Origin: Sipunculus nudus
Lineage: Eukaryota; Annelida; Sipuncula; Golfingiida; Sipunculidae
DNA length: 64,000 nucleotides
Direction of reading: 5' to 3'
Assembly: GCA_026874595.1 (NCBI GenBank)
Contig: CM049306.1
Coordinates: forward strand, 52,856,019-52,920,018
Shown here: positions 12,593-23,390 of the stretch, one piece after another
Layout: every line of letters starts with the position of its first letter
Position numbering within the stretch: position 1 is the stretch's first letter
Program-made: the position numbers and the translations under genes
The notes under the pieces: generated by a model
What the model was told of the DNA's origin: nothing
The model's input: only the letters and a program-made list of their open reading frames with translations
The model's database searches: none

Positions 12593-12594
12593 AA

Positions 12595-14597
12595 AATGAT
12601 ATACAATATTATGAATATTTTTAAATTTAGATGTTTCTATTTGAAAGATATTCTTCAAGATTTATTTAAACATATTTATTTAGCTCTTAAGGTGATTTTT
12701 TTGGCATTTTCCCATAATTTACTTACAATTTTACAATGTCTATATTCAAAGGTTACAGCTGATTTCAAATACTATTTACCCCAATATATACTTAATGTTC
12801 CACACATATCAGTATTAAAAAGGGAAATTAATCAAAACTAATGAATGATTTTTTAAGTAAATTAAAGATGAATTTGAGTATCTGAATGGTTTAGCTCAAA
12901 ATGGAAATGTTATTTAAATGACCTTGAAATGAAACACCAGGGAAAATGCTAAATTAAAGTCATGATGGGTATGGACTTGTAGGGCCATGAGGGATCCCAA
13001 ACCTTAATTGTTGCCCGCCTCTTACTCATTGGACAGGGAATATTACCATGGCAACCATTAAATTGTAATTTACTGAAGTTATCTCTGTGCTCTTGGTCAA
13101 TCAACAAATTGTTACTCTTAAATGTTATGTCTTTAATGTTACTTTGTTATGATTTCCATACTGTTCTAAATATGTAAATTGGATCTGATAAATATATTCA
13201 CCAATAGTATATTGTTGTCTGGCCAACCCTACAGTTATCATAAGTAAGTTTTGCATTTATCTGCTGTATATTTTCAGAGAAATTCTGGAAGTTTCACTCT
13301 GAGATCATACAGTACAAGTTTAAATCCATGGCAAGTGAAATACCAGAAATACAAGTAATACCATAGTGTTCTTCCTGTATATGGTGGCTTTAAATGTCTC
13401 TCTCGTCAGTTGAGACATTTCTCTGTCAAACATTTTAAAAACCATAATAATAAGGGTGGTCAAATAATCAGCATTAAGGGTGGTACAATGTATACCCTTG
13501 ATGTTCCATCAGCAGTAAGCTGCATCTGCTTAGTACTGTCGCGTCTCTACTCAGCTCTAAAATAATTTTATGTATAAAGAATACTGATAAAAACCCAAGT
13601 ATGTTTAAACTCTAAACCCCTTTTTTGGATAATACATGGCTTAAGTTACTATATCAGTCAGAACATTCTTTATCTGGATAATAGTATTTCATGAAACATG
13701 GAATTAACAACAAGTTGTGTTTTGCACAAGACCTTTCTAGATTGGTGTCACCCAAACATGACAGAAAAAATAAGTAAAAGTTCTATGAGGAAAAGCCAAA
13801 AAAATGGATATTTACTCAAATAAGGGCTACTGGTGACACATGTTTAGACACTTATAACATGGGGGTCCCATATTTAGATCACAGGATTTCCTGGATAAGC
13901 CTCCTTTTGGTTTCATCGTGCCCAGATCAATTCCTGAACTGACAAGCACAAAATTGGGTTGATCATTTCTATTCCTGGTAATACAAGATGCAGAAAGGAA
14001 AAGAAATAAAAAAAGAAGAAAATGTCAATAAATAAGCCTGAAATAAGCCTAAAAGACCCTGAGAGTTCTTGGATGAACAGCAAATTTTATCAGATATCAG
14101 AACCATCTACCAAGCTGTCTCCAGCTATATTGACAAGCAGACAACATTATATTGACTAGCAGAAGACAGCAGCTGGTGTTCAATATGAGGGGAAATGATT
14201 TTGTTCTTGGGCAGGTGATCCAAATAATACCTGGCATATTAAGGCCTGAAATCTGTCCTGTCAATGATAAATCATAATTTTTTTAAATTATGAAATAAAA
14301 TGAGCTGCGTATGCAGGATGTAAAAACGGGTGTTTCTTAGCAATGTTTTTTTGTCAGGTGAGATTGCCCTCTTAAAACCAAAAGACTTGTAACAGTAAAC
14401 CTAGGCCATCTTAAGAGCAAGAAACATTGATAGAAAAAAAGCCAATCTCTTGAAGAATACTACTTTAAGAGGAACACATATGATGTAAAAGAAAAGGAAA
14501 ATGAGAAGATTTAATGTAAACATGTTCAGAGCATCCTATATGCTGGAAAAGAATGCCTCTTCATGGGTATAAAAGTAGGACAATTGAGGGCACCTTT
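12595..14597. other. AT-rich stretch with one RFX-like site
   Basis: No exon or shared repeat was seen. ATTACCATGGCAAC at 13042-13055 is one base from the RFX X-box palindrome. The 81-codon frame at 12596-12841 is AT-driven and unremarkable. Confidence 0.45.
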
Positions 14598-14720
14598 AGA
14601 GCAGTCCAGATGGCATAGATGGAGGCACCTGCCTAGAAACACAACCTGTGGTCAAAAGCATCTGCAGAAGAACCAAGGTTTGAGCCATATTTGGAGCACC
14701 ATATAACTATAGTGTCTCTG
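14598..14720 (+). repeat. Degenerate tRNA-derived SINE head
   Basis: An A-box-like TGGCATAGATGG (14611-14622) is followed by GGCACCTGCCTAGAA. About 60 bases on comes GAAGAACCAAGG and the B-box-like GGTTTGAGCC (14677-14686). The order and phrasing are those of a tRNA-derived SINE promoter with an enlarged middle. No cloverleaf can be folded, so it is not a functional tRNA gene. Confidence 0.4.
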
Positions 14721-15089
14721 GAAGGACCAACCATGGAAATTTGCTTCAATGAAAAGATATCAATCCTGCTGACTCTTTCGGTTTAATTTTTTTTTTACCT
14801 AAATATTTACAACAACTAACATCACATGACACAATCAAAAGGCAGTAATGGTAACTTTGAAGTACAGAAGTATAGATGTTTATATGAGAACAACAAACAG
14901 ACTTTCTTACTATATTAAACAAATTTAAAGATGAACATACATGTATATATATACTACAGTTACCATGATAATTAATCAGTCATTGGAAGCATATACAATG
15001 TGATTCCCTGGAAACTGTTAATTAGCAATGATTGCAATATGCATGTTTGGTACTGAGTACATGGTTTTCATGCAGTAAGAACACAATGT
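14721..15089. other. AT-rich stretch, nothing recognised
   Basis: I see no gene, RNA or repeat here. It leads directly into the 40-bp tandem array. Confidence 0.5.
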
Positions 15090-15493
15090 TGTTATTAAAT
15101 AACCCTTGGCACTTATGTGCTTAACAATATGTTATTATAAATAACCCTTGGCACATTTATGCTAAACAAAATGTTATTAAATAACCCTTGGCACATATGT
15201 GCTAAACAAAATGTTATTAAATAACCCTTGGCACATATGTGCTAAACAAAATGTTATTAAATAACCCTTGGCACATATGTGCTAAACAAAATGTTATTAA
15301 ATAACCCTTGGCACATATGTGCTAAACAAAATGTTATTAAATAACCCTTGGCACATATGTGCTAAACAAAATGTTATTAAATAACCCTTGGCACATATGT
15401 GCTAAACAAAATGTTATTAAATAACCCTTGGCACATATGTGCTATACAAATTGTTATTATAAATAACCCTTGGCACATATGTGCTAAACAAAA
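15090..15493. repeat. 40-bp minisatellite, 10 units
   Basis: The anchor ACCCTTGG recurs near 15103, 15143, 15183, 15223, 15263, 15303, 15343, 15383, 15423 and 15467. Central units (15181-15420) are identical by eye. The first two and last two units differ by 2-bp insertions (ATTATAAATAA) and substitutions. Each standard unit contains the perfect 12-base palindrome GCACATATGTGC. Identical core and diverged edges are typical of unequal exchange or slippage. There is no spacer diversity, so it is not CRISPR-like. Confidence 0.95.
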
Positions 15494-16952
15494 AGGTTTA
15501 AACTACAGTTTTCCTATTCAATTCAATTCAATTCATTCAGTTTCTATTCACTTTAGAACGAGAATTTTATAATGTCATTTTGGTGAAAGAGAATGCTTTA
15601 TTAAAAGCAAAGAAGTGACAAAAATGTATTTCTTGAGAAGAGGAAAAATATTTTCGAATGAAGGCAATTAAGAAAAGATAAACATGATTCTGCAAATATC
15701 TCCATTTAAGACCATTATTTAGTGTTTTCTTTGTAACTCTGAGGCCAATCTACACCACTAAGTCTTTGAAAAGCAACTAAACATTAAATAACAAATCTCG
15801 CTAAAAGAGAAAGAAATAACACAACTACCAAAAACCTGACTGGTTCTTTGTCACCTTAATATTTCTTTTGCCGAGGTTATCAAGTGCTGGCCTCTAGTGG
15901 AAACAGAAGAAATCGCAAATTGATGACACTCCCTTTGATGTTTCTTAAACAGATCGAATACGAGAAGTTGATTCTGATTAATCAGGAGTGCCAGAGGGAG
16001 AAGAAATCAAACATCAAACAAATTTTAAGAAATGGGAATTCCTAAGTGAGATGAATCCATTTTGTCCAGGCATATTTTTGAAGACAAATATTGTAAATAC
16101 TAGCGACTTTGTGAACAGAAGGAATTAAACTCTCCCTGGAACATCATTAATTATTATTTAATCTGAACTGACAGCAAATTTTACAGGAAGCACGTAAAAA
16201 AAAGGCCTAATAAACAAAGAAAACACGGTATGCTATGACAGTAGCAACAAATGCTTTCACTGGAAAACAATTTGGTGATTGTTTACCAAGTTATACTTAG
16301 TATGTAGATGTATGAACAATTTGACATTCAAATTTTTTCTGCTTATCATAGTCTTAACTTAGGTACACACTAGAACTCAATTCTCCATTCTTTCATTCAT
16401 TTCTGTATGATTTAATGGCAAGCAATCACTGATTTTACTTTTGTTTTATAATTTTGTGTGTCAAGCTTATAAGGCAACTGTTTTAATCTGAATCAATAAA
16501 CTTTGATAATATCCATTTTTTTTAAATATGTGCTATATTGAGCATATATAAGGATTTTCATTTTTAATTTTTTAAAAATTCTTTAAAAAGTCTAAAAGAA
16601 ATCATGAATCAATATACATACATCTACTTTAACAACCTTGTTCAAAAGTTCGATGTTGTAAAACTTGTCAAATTTCTTTGTCATATCATTTGTCATTAAT
16701 TATATTTCAAAGCAAGACCCATTTTTACAGATTCTGCCAATTTTGGTTACAGTAACTATTAGTAAACAGCTATTTTCTTTTGTTTAAAGAATAATTGTTG
16801 AAGTAAATTAAATTCTTAAAATAGAACAAGAACAATCACTCATGCAGCTATAAACAGAGACATAGGAAATTATCCCCTCCAGAGAGTTATCCCCAAGATG
16901 GACTGGAATGATTATTCTGACAGAATACTGCAAGGTCACTCGGGACACTGGC

Positions 16953-16976
16953 TGACGTCATCTGCATGTATAAAAT
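16953..16976 (+). promoter_or_regulatory. CRE next to a TATA box, candidate core promoter
   Basis: A full TGACGTCA palindrome (16953-16960) is followed eight bases later by TATAAAAT (16969-16976). A CRE immediately upstream of TATA is a known arrangement in CREB/ATF-driven promoters, and it would place a start near 17000 on the plus strand. No convincing exon follows; a 61-codon frame at 17186-17371 is the only downstream frame of note. Confidence 0.3.
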
Positions 16977-18646
16977 CCAGGGCAAATTCTACAGAGATTA
17001 ATTTTACCTTGACATCATGACACTATAGTCTAATTTGACTTTCTGGTAAATATTCTAATTATGAATGATAGATCAAGGAGGACCAGACCTGTCCAACACT
17101 CAGATTAATCCTGAAATTATAATAGAGATCTAAGGCTCTTGAACACACCAGGACAGTAACAAGACATAAATATGTACATTAATATGTGTATTATATATTG
17201 CTATTAGTTCCTTGTGGCTGCAAAAACAAATGTTTCACAGCAAAATCATTCCAGTCCAGTGGTTTACTCTCTCCAGAGACTGTTTTGAAAGTTATGGTTC
17301 CGTGTGCTTATAGTGATCAAACCCAGTCCTCGTGTCTATTTACCATAGCCAGACTGTGTTCAGAGGTCTGATATTGTATCTCCAAATCAAGAAGAAGAAA
17401 TATTTAAGAAGAAACGCACAAGTTTGTGAAGTTGTGCTTTATGACTACCAGGTTGAATACAAAATGTTTTTATAATATTTATACATTACTGATTGCCCCA
17501 GATGCAAAAGTTCTTCCATTTGTGTATACGAGTATGCAAATAGTTTTAGAACAACTATATAGTTCATGTATTTTTTAAATACGTGGTATATGTGAAATAG
17601 GTCCCTTCAACTTCAGCATGCATATTGTAGTATTTTTGTCAAGGGTACAGCGGACATCTCTTTATAAATATGTCAGCTTTTAAATAAATTGTTGTAATCA
17701 CATCACAGTCACATCTGCATTATAGAAGTAAATTAAATTTGTTCCCATCATATAAGAATGATATTGTCTGTATGTGTGATGCTGTAAGCTATTGTCTTGA
17801 TATGTGATGCTGTATGATATCATATTCCCTGAATTTTACTATTAATTCACCTAGGCAGAGACTGGTGGCAATACTCTTACTTCCTGGTAAACTCAAAGAG
17901 TACAACAACATTTTCAAGGCCCAACTTAAACATGCTGACGCCGTCTAGCAGTTCATTTCATAACTACCTCAATAAGACTGTAAAGTATCAGAAGTAATAA
18001 AAACACAACTGCCACCAGCCAAGATTTATAATTTGGGTATGATATATATATATATTTCAACCCCATTGAGGACAGTCCCAAAAAATGTCATTAAATCGTA
18101 TAACTATATGCAGACTTGGTCCGTTAAGTCCACAATGGAGCAGGTATTGATGAGGCATATAAGTCCCTATAGTGTACAGCTAATGATATTGACCGTCTGG
18201 TTGTCCACGGAACATTTCATGCCAGTCACCACTTTCATTAACTGTGTCACATTAAACAGAATGAATGGCCCCTGGCTGCAGCTGATAGCTCACATATTTA
18301 CAGTAATATGTTCCTGAATGTTTGATCATATGCCCGGCCCATGGCCGCTAAATGGACTTCTGGTGGAACTAGCTGGCCATCTGATTTTAATATTAGTAGT
18401 TGATATATCAGCTTACACAGGAGAGGTGTAGTGAGCTTAACATCTAACTATCAGGGAAACTGCAGACATAGATTATTAGATGAGTAGGGTAAGCCATCAA
18501 TAATCAGTAAAATACTTAAATTTATCTGACGTGGGAATCTGAACAACTTGTGCAATTTGTGCAGCTGTAATGTTTAAATAAAGCCATAGGTTTGAATGAA
18601 AAAGGAATTTCAGTTGAATAAAGTCAACATTATTATAATTATTTCT

Positions 18647-18648
<2 letters not shown>

Positions 18649-18681
<33 letters not shown>
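18649..18681. repeat. (TAA)n microsatellite, about 11 units
   Basis: An uninterrupted TAA/AAT run, flanked on both sides by AT-rich sequence containing ATTATTAT and TTATTATAA. Confidence 0.95.
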
Positions 18682-19722
18682 TGTTATTATAAATAATGAG
18701 GAATTAAATGGTAAGGTACTTTAGATGTTTCAATTTCATTTAATTTGCCTTAAAAATCCTGATAAAACTGTTAAGATGTTTGTTTAAATTTTTTTCCTTA
18801 AAAAAGAAAAATGTCTTCTCTGCTCTATTGGATGATGTCGCATGTACCAGTATGGATCAGAGCCATCAAGACTCAAACTGGAACCCCGACGTGGCCTGTG
18901 ATAAACAGATACCATAAAAAGGCACATAGTGAACCTCGCATGTAAGTCGAGGGTAAATTTTTAAGGTTAATATCAAGTAAAAACTTTTTATGGTAATACA
19001 GATAACTAGCATATCTCTATCTGATGACCCCTAACCATGAGTTATGCTCACTTATGCACCTATACAGGATACTTATTCCACTAATTTCACAGACAAATTC
19101 ATCCACATCCAGCACTCTCCATAAAGTCAATCCCATTCACTACTTGAGTAAATGCACCAATTTCTTTAAATTTCATATGTCTTCTGTGAATATATGGGCA
19201 TTTTCAACTGAAAGGGAGAATTTATCAGGCCTAACAAGCAAGTTAAGTCAATATTTAACAATCAATTAACATAATAAGATGCTAAACTACACATTGTTTT
19301 TTACATGTTTTTACCAACCAAGGTATATATATTTAATATACATGAAATACAGTACACTAATTCTTGAAATATAATGATATCTGCTAATATTTAATTCTAA
19401 AACTGTTTGCTTACTCCTACAAACTAGTGGCAAAGAGCTTGCAGTACTGGCTACCATCTATATCTAAACACATAAACATAGCATGCAACCCATCTGGTGG
19501 TAATGCCATGCAACTTCACAAATAAAAATTATTCAAGCTTCCAATTGTTGTTTCTTCTGTGTTTCTACATTAATGTTTCTTTGAGTTGTCACTATGTGTA
19601 AGATTGGGTCCCCTGTAATGCAGTCTTGTTATAAGGTAAACAAGCAAATTCGTGGAATTTATGTATCCCACTTCCACCTCTTGTTGTCCTTCTTTAGCCT
19701 TCTCATTGTGTATTATTAGTTT

Positions 19723-19825
19723 TTATTTTCCACTGAAGATGTCTCCACATGTCATGGTGCCTCTGTTTTAGTTTTCATTGTCCCCTGAAGATGTCTCTAC
19801 ATGTCATAATTTTGTTGTGAATAGG
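19723..19825 (+). repeat. Two-copy direct repeat, ~52-bp period
   Basis: CTGAAGATGTCTCCACATGT at about 19733 recurs at about 19785 with one change, with similar TTTT-rich leaders before each. It is a short tandem duplication of unknown origin. Confidence 0.6.
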
Positions 19826-19845
19826 GAAAAAAAAAGGAAAATTTA

Positions 19846-20165
19846 CGCCAAAAAAATTAAAGGTATGGTTCTCAGGCACCGCCCACATCAATTTTAAACC
19901 CCCGCATCAAAAATTTTTATTTTGATTTTCAATAGAAACATATCAATTTTGAGCTTCAGCCGCTCGGACATTTCTTTCAAGAAGATAAAATCATACAATT
20001 TCCTTTATAATATGGTACTTTCACTTATTTAGCCAAATAAATATGTTATTTTCATGCTTTTCCAAATAAATATACCAAAAAACTCAAAATGAAAAAATGC
20101 CCGCCCGCATTGATTTCTGGAAAAAAGTGCCTGAGAACCATACCTTTTTTTTTTATTTTGGCCTT
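19846..20165. mobile_element. MITE with 21-bp perfect terminal inverted repeat
   Basis: AAAGGTATGGTTCTC... at 19859-19879 is the exact reverse complement of ...GAGAACCATACCTTT at 20127-20147. The repeats extend outward imperfectly through an A-rich run to GCC/GGC (about 19847 and 20163). The 290-320 bp body has no coding frame, as expected for a miniature inverted-repeat transposable element. A target-site duplication cannot be defined because the flanks are homopolymer A/T. The superfamily is unknown to me. Confidence 0.8.
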
Positions 20166-23107
20166 ATTTTGGTTTTGGAGCTGGTGGATTTGCACTGATA
20201 TGACAAGCCAAAATGTCATTTGAACAACATGAATTACAGGTATGTTGTTACTCTGTTTCTACCCTGGGAAGAAATGGTGGGAAGAAAGTATTCCCTCCGT
20301 ACGAGGAAGAAAGTATTTCTTCCCATCCCTTCCCTTCCCTCTGGGAAGATTGTGCCAAACCTGATATGTGATAATATTTAGGAAAGTTATCGCACAGAAA
20401 CAAAAACCTGACGGACAGACAGACAGACAGACAAACCCAAATCAATGTCCCCCGACCTGCAGACACGGGGGACAACAAACACAAGTGGACTGTGTTTACT
20501 CACACACAAAACCACAATAACATTTAAAACAGGTGAGTTGGAGATAGTATGTCCATGTGCCGGCACAGTTTCCCCAGGAAACTTTTGTATTCAACCAAAA
20601 TGAGCTAATAACCTGAGATATCACACACAAAATTATTATTTCATGTTTATGGACCTTGATAAGTGAACTGAACATATAAAGGGCCATGTAAATAGTTTAA
20701 TGTTCCTAAGTTTTTTATAATCATTATTTATGGAGAGTCATTATAATACATCACAGAATATACTCAAGTTTAACAATCAAACTTCAGATTTAATCTATTT
20801 CAATGTATAAACTTTTATTAACTGGTCTTCATTCTGGATGGGACAGATGACTTTAAAACGATCATTTGAGATATTCTGATTTTCCATTTCACTTGAATAA
20901 ATTTGGAGAAAAAAAGTTTTTAGAAATAACAGAATTCATTATTTCATAAATCCAATCAATGAATGAAATATTTTAACTTAAATCATCAGCACTTAGACAT
21001 TACACATAGACAAACACATCTGCCATCTGGTGGCTATCATGGGTACTAAATGAGTCAGAGCTGGAAAACCAGAAACCTTGGGACCACCTGTATACCATAA
21101 ATAGAAAAATAATAAAATCCTACCCTAAGTCACACATGCCTGTGACTAATAAAAGCAGTCATCTGTGTGTGTGAAGATTAAATTTTATATATTACAATAA
21201 TCACAATGTTTGTACCAAGTGAACAGCAAACTTGAAAATATTTGATTTATATGCAATAACTCTATTTGGTTATTGCTGACACATCCTATGCTGTAAAATA
21301 TACTCTGATATAGTAAACACTGTAGTAAATTAAGTTAAAGGTGTATTTTGACAGGTCTACTGTAATAAAGCTATTGCAGAGGCATCCCTTGTATATCAAA
21401 CTGGAATTGAATTTCACTAGCAGCTGACAAATTTAGGGTACACTTCCTGTGACGGACATAAAGGCACTGAGTGACACCTAGTCAATGAAAGGGAGTAATT
21501 AATGACTTAAAGAAAACCTTATTTCATTAGTCGGGGAACAGGAGGAGGAGCTGAAAGGACTAATATTGATGGCTGAAATCAGATCCAGCCAGGAGAGGTC
21601 TGAACAAGAGAACTGATGGATCGACACAGGAAGCGCTGCCGCAGAACAGTTAGGGCAATTCATCAGCGCCACAAGAACTGATAATGACATGTTTAAGTCT
21701 GAAACGTGGTCTGCAGGGCTTATCACTAGTCCTCCCTGCCACAGCTACATATCAGGTTTTTGTGATCTCATCAGTCATGGGAGACGTGATTGAATGGCGC
21801 CATGACTGCCGTTCACTGCAAATGGGACGTTATGACATCATTATTGATAACTATATTGACATTGCTCCTTATTTTCTTGTTTCAGTCCTAATAGTCATGT
21901 TTTCTCAATATATACTTCCTATATTAACACATTATTGTTTTATAAAAGAAAAAACCTTTAACATCTCCCTCATCCATGACTCAACCATACTACACTGCCA
22001 CCTATTGACTACTTTGGAAACTGTTCTTCCAGGCAGACACAGGAAAAGCAGGTCTGCGGAAAAATCCTGTATATATTTAGAATTGTTTGAAAATATTTAT
22101 TCACCTTTATCCTAGTGAACAGATGAAAATCTGATTGAAGGTTATGTTACTGAACATTAAATAAACAATTTTATTTAATTGTTTAGTATGGGCATAATTT
22201 CTGTTGACAAAGCAGTTTTCATATCAAATTAATTTACTTTACAAAAAATAATGACATTCAAATGGCCAGTAATGCAAATTAACTTGAAATCATTGTAGTC
22301 CTTTCAAAATCTGTTTTAAACATATTTAATATAGTCCCTTATCATCTGTTTTTTTAACACAGCCACCAGATGGGTCATGTAACTTAACATCAGATGAACT
22401 TCAAAGAATTCAGTGCATTCAGATTTTATGTTCACACCATTTGTTTGGATTTTGTTCGAGGAAACATAAGTAGTGTAGAACAAATTTTCATGAATAATGA
22501 TAGATACTCCTTAGGAAAAGTTCTGCTTTAAATATGATTCATACATGGTATGCACTAAGTGGAATCTCTTTTTCAAAGAAAATATTCCAGGACCTTTAAA
22601 CTGTACTGATATCATTATGATAGGAATTTGACAAGTCTGGTTGTTAATTAAAACCCTGATGAGTGGTTCACAGTATATACAACTGAACAGGCATAAAAAC
22701 TTGACTGTTTAACATAATATTGTTGTACATTGTTGGTAATGGATGTGATAATTATGCTCGTGAGTAAGGAACTTATATAAAGTAAAAAAAAACCTCTCTC
22801 TAGAGCTGCCTTAAAGTTTCCTGTGGCCTGCTAAGGCAAAGTGTTGGTCATACACACTGTTGAACACATGCTTGCCCTTTGGGCAAATAATCAACAAATA
22901 TGCAGACAGCCATACAAGTAATTAAAATTGTAAAAGATTCTTTTCGCATGTGACAGGTGTCATCAGGAAACAACTACTCATGTTTAAAAATTAGTCTGGT
23001 TTATCTAAGTGCAATTTTACCTGTACAAATGGTGAGATGTTTTCCAAAATTTTTAAAAACTAACTTCCTGAGCACCAAATTTTTCACAGAAATTTTTGTT
23101 ATGTATC
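20166..23107. other. Mostly single-copy DNA, one GC-richer island
   Basis: A short (GACA)n run lies at about 20413-20436 and a GGAAGAAA/TTCTTCCC-rich imperfect inverted segment at about 20260-20345. The island 21440-21860 is denser in motifs and G+C than its surroundings. A 143-codon frame (21684-22115) overlaps it but shows no recognisable domain and turns AT-driven in its second half. Confidence 0.4.
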
Positions 23108-23390
23108 CTTGCTGTGGTCTAGGGGTCTAGCATATATGACTCAAATCTGGTAAATTTTTTAGTTTTGATCTCAGCTAAAAATTTGTGAGATATTTCACAG
23201 CCAGTCCCATCGAGGGTGAGTGCTCTGCAGGCTTAATGGGAAGGCTGTGCCCCATGTCCATTCTTCAATTGCTCAGGGTTGTGACCCAGTAATGGGAATG
23301 TTTACACACCTAAGAGCTAAAGGTGCCATAGTCACAGGGCCTGGTTAACACCAGGATATCAATGAGAAATCACATAGTCCAAAACTGAAA
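23108..23390 (+). repeat. tRNA-derived SINE with conserved central domain, copy 1
   Basis: The head has an A-box-like GTGGTCTAGGGG and a weak B-box-like TTTTGATCTC. The body then has TTTCACAGCCAGTCCC, CCCAGTAATGGGAATG and GGGCCTGGTTAACACCAGG (about 23337-23355). The same blocks in the same order occur on the minus strand at 37150-37472. The last block forms a short stem CCTGGT/ACCAGG. A tRNA-like head followed by a conserved core is the plan of domain-sharing SINEs, such as the MetaSINE or Core-SINE groups. I cannot assign the group without a library. Confidence 0.65.

Larger units (their letters stand above)
11211..12594 (+). mobile_element. Family A element, copy A2b
   Basis: It begins within the 5' motif (ATGGGTCACTGTGCTCAGCTGA), missing the left half of the palindrome. 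From there it runs parallel to 28927-30844: the AATATCAAATGGAGAT block, a poly-G tract at 11696-11712, the ACACCTGTCACAGCA block, and the 3' module from about 11985. It ends with the hairpin 12562-12592 after a GGACG-rich stretch. The 5' GCTCAGCTGA (11223-11232) and the 3' TCAGCTGAGC (12581-12590) are exact reverse complements. It is probably a younger insertion into, or a rearrangement with, A2a. Confidence 0.75.
15494..19722. other. Mostly single-copy DNA with regulatory-looking islands
   Basis: No exon chain is visible. Islands somewhat richer in G+C lie at about 15880-16010 (with CCCTTTGATG, a TCF-like site, at 15931-15940), 16860-17110 (CRE plus TATA) and 17870-18420. The open frames at 17186-17371, 18033-18317 and 19024-19269 have no recognisable domains. 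An ATTCA microrepeat lies near 15515-15535. Confidence 0.4.

Noticed and set aside
15090-15493. CRISPR-like regular array
   Set aside because: There are no unique spacers; the whole 40-bp unit repeats. It is a eukaryotic minisatellite.
17186-17371. Small secreted peptide downstream of the CRE/TATA site
   Set aside because: The hydrophobic start is short and interrupted by Pro and Cys, with no clear cleavage site or repeated cysteine pattern.
21684-22115. 143-codon open frame
   Set aside because: No recognisable domain, no splice or start context, and the second half is driven by AT composition. A frame of this length is plausible by chance in 64 kb of AT-rich DNA read in six frames.
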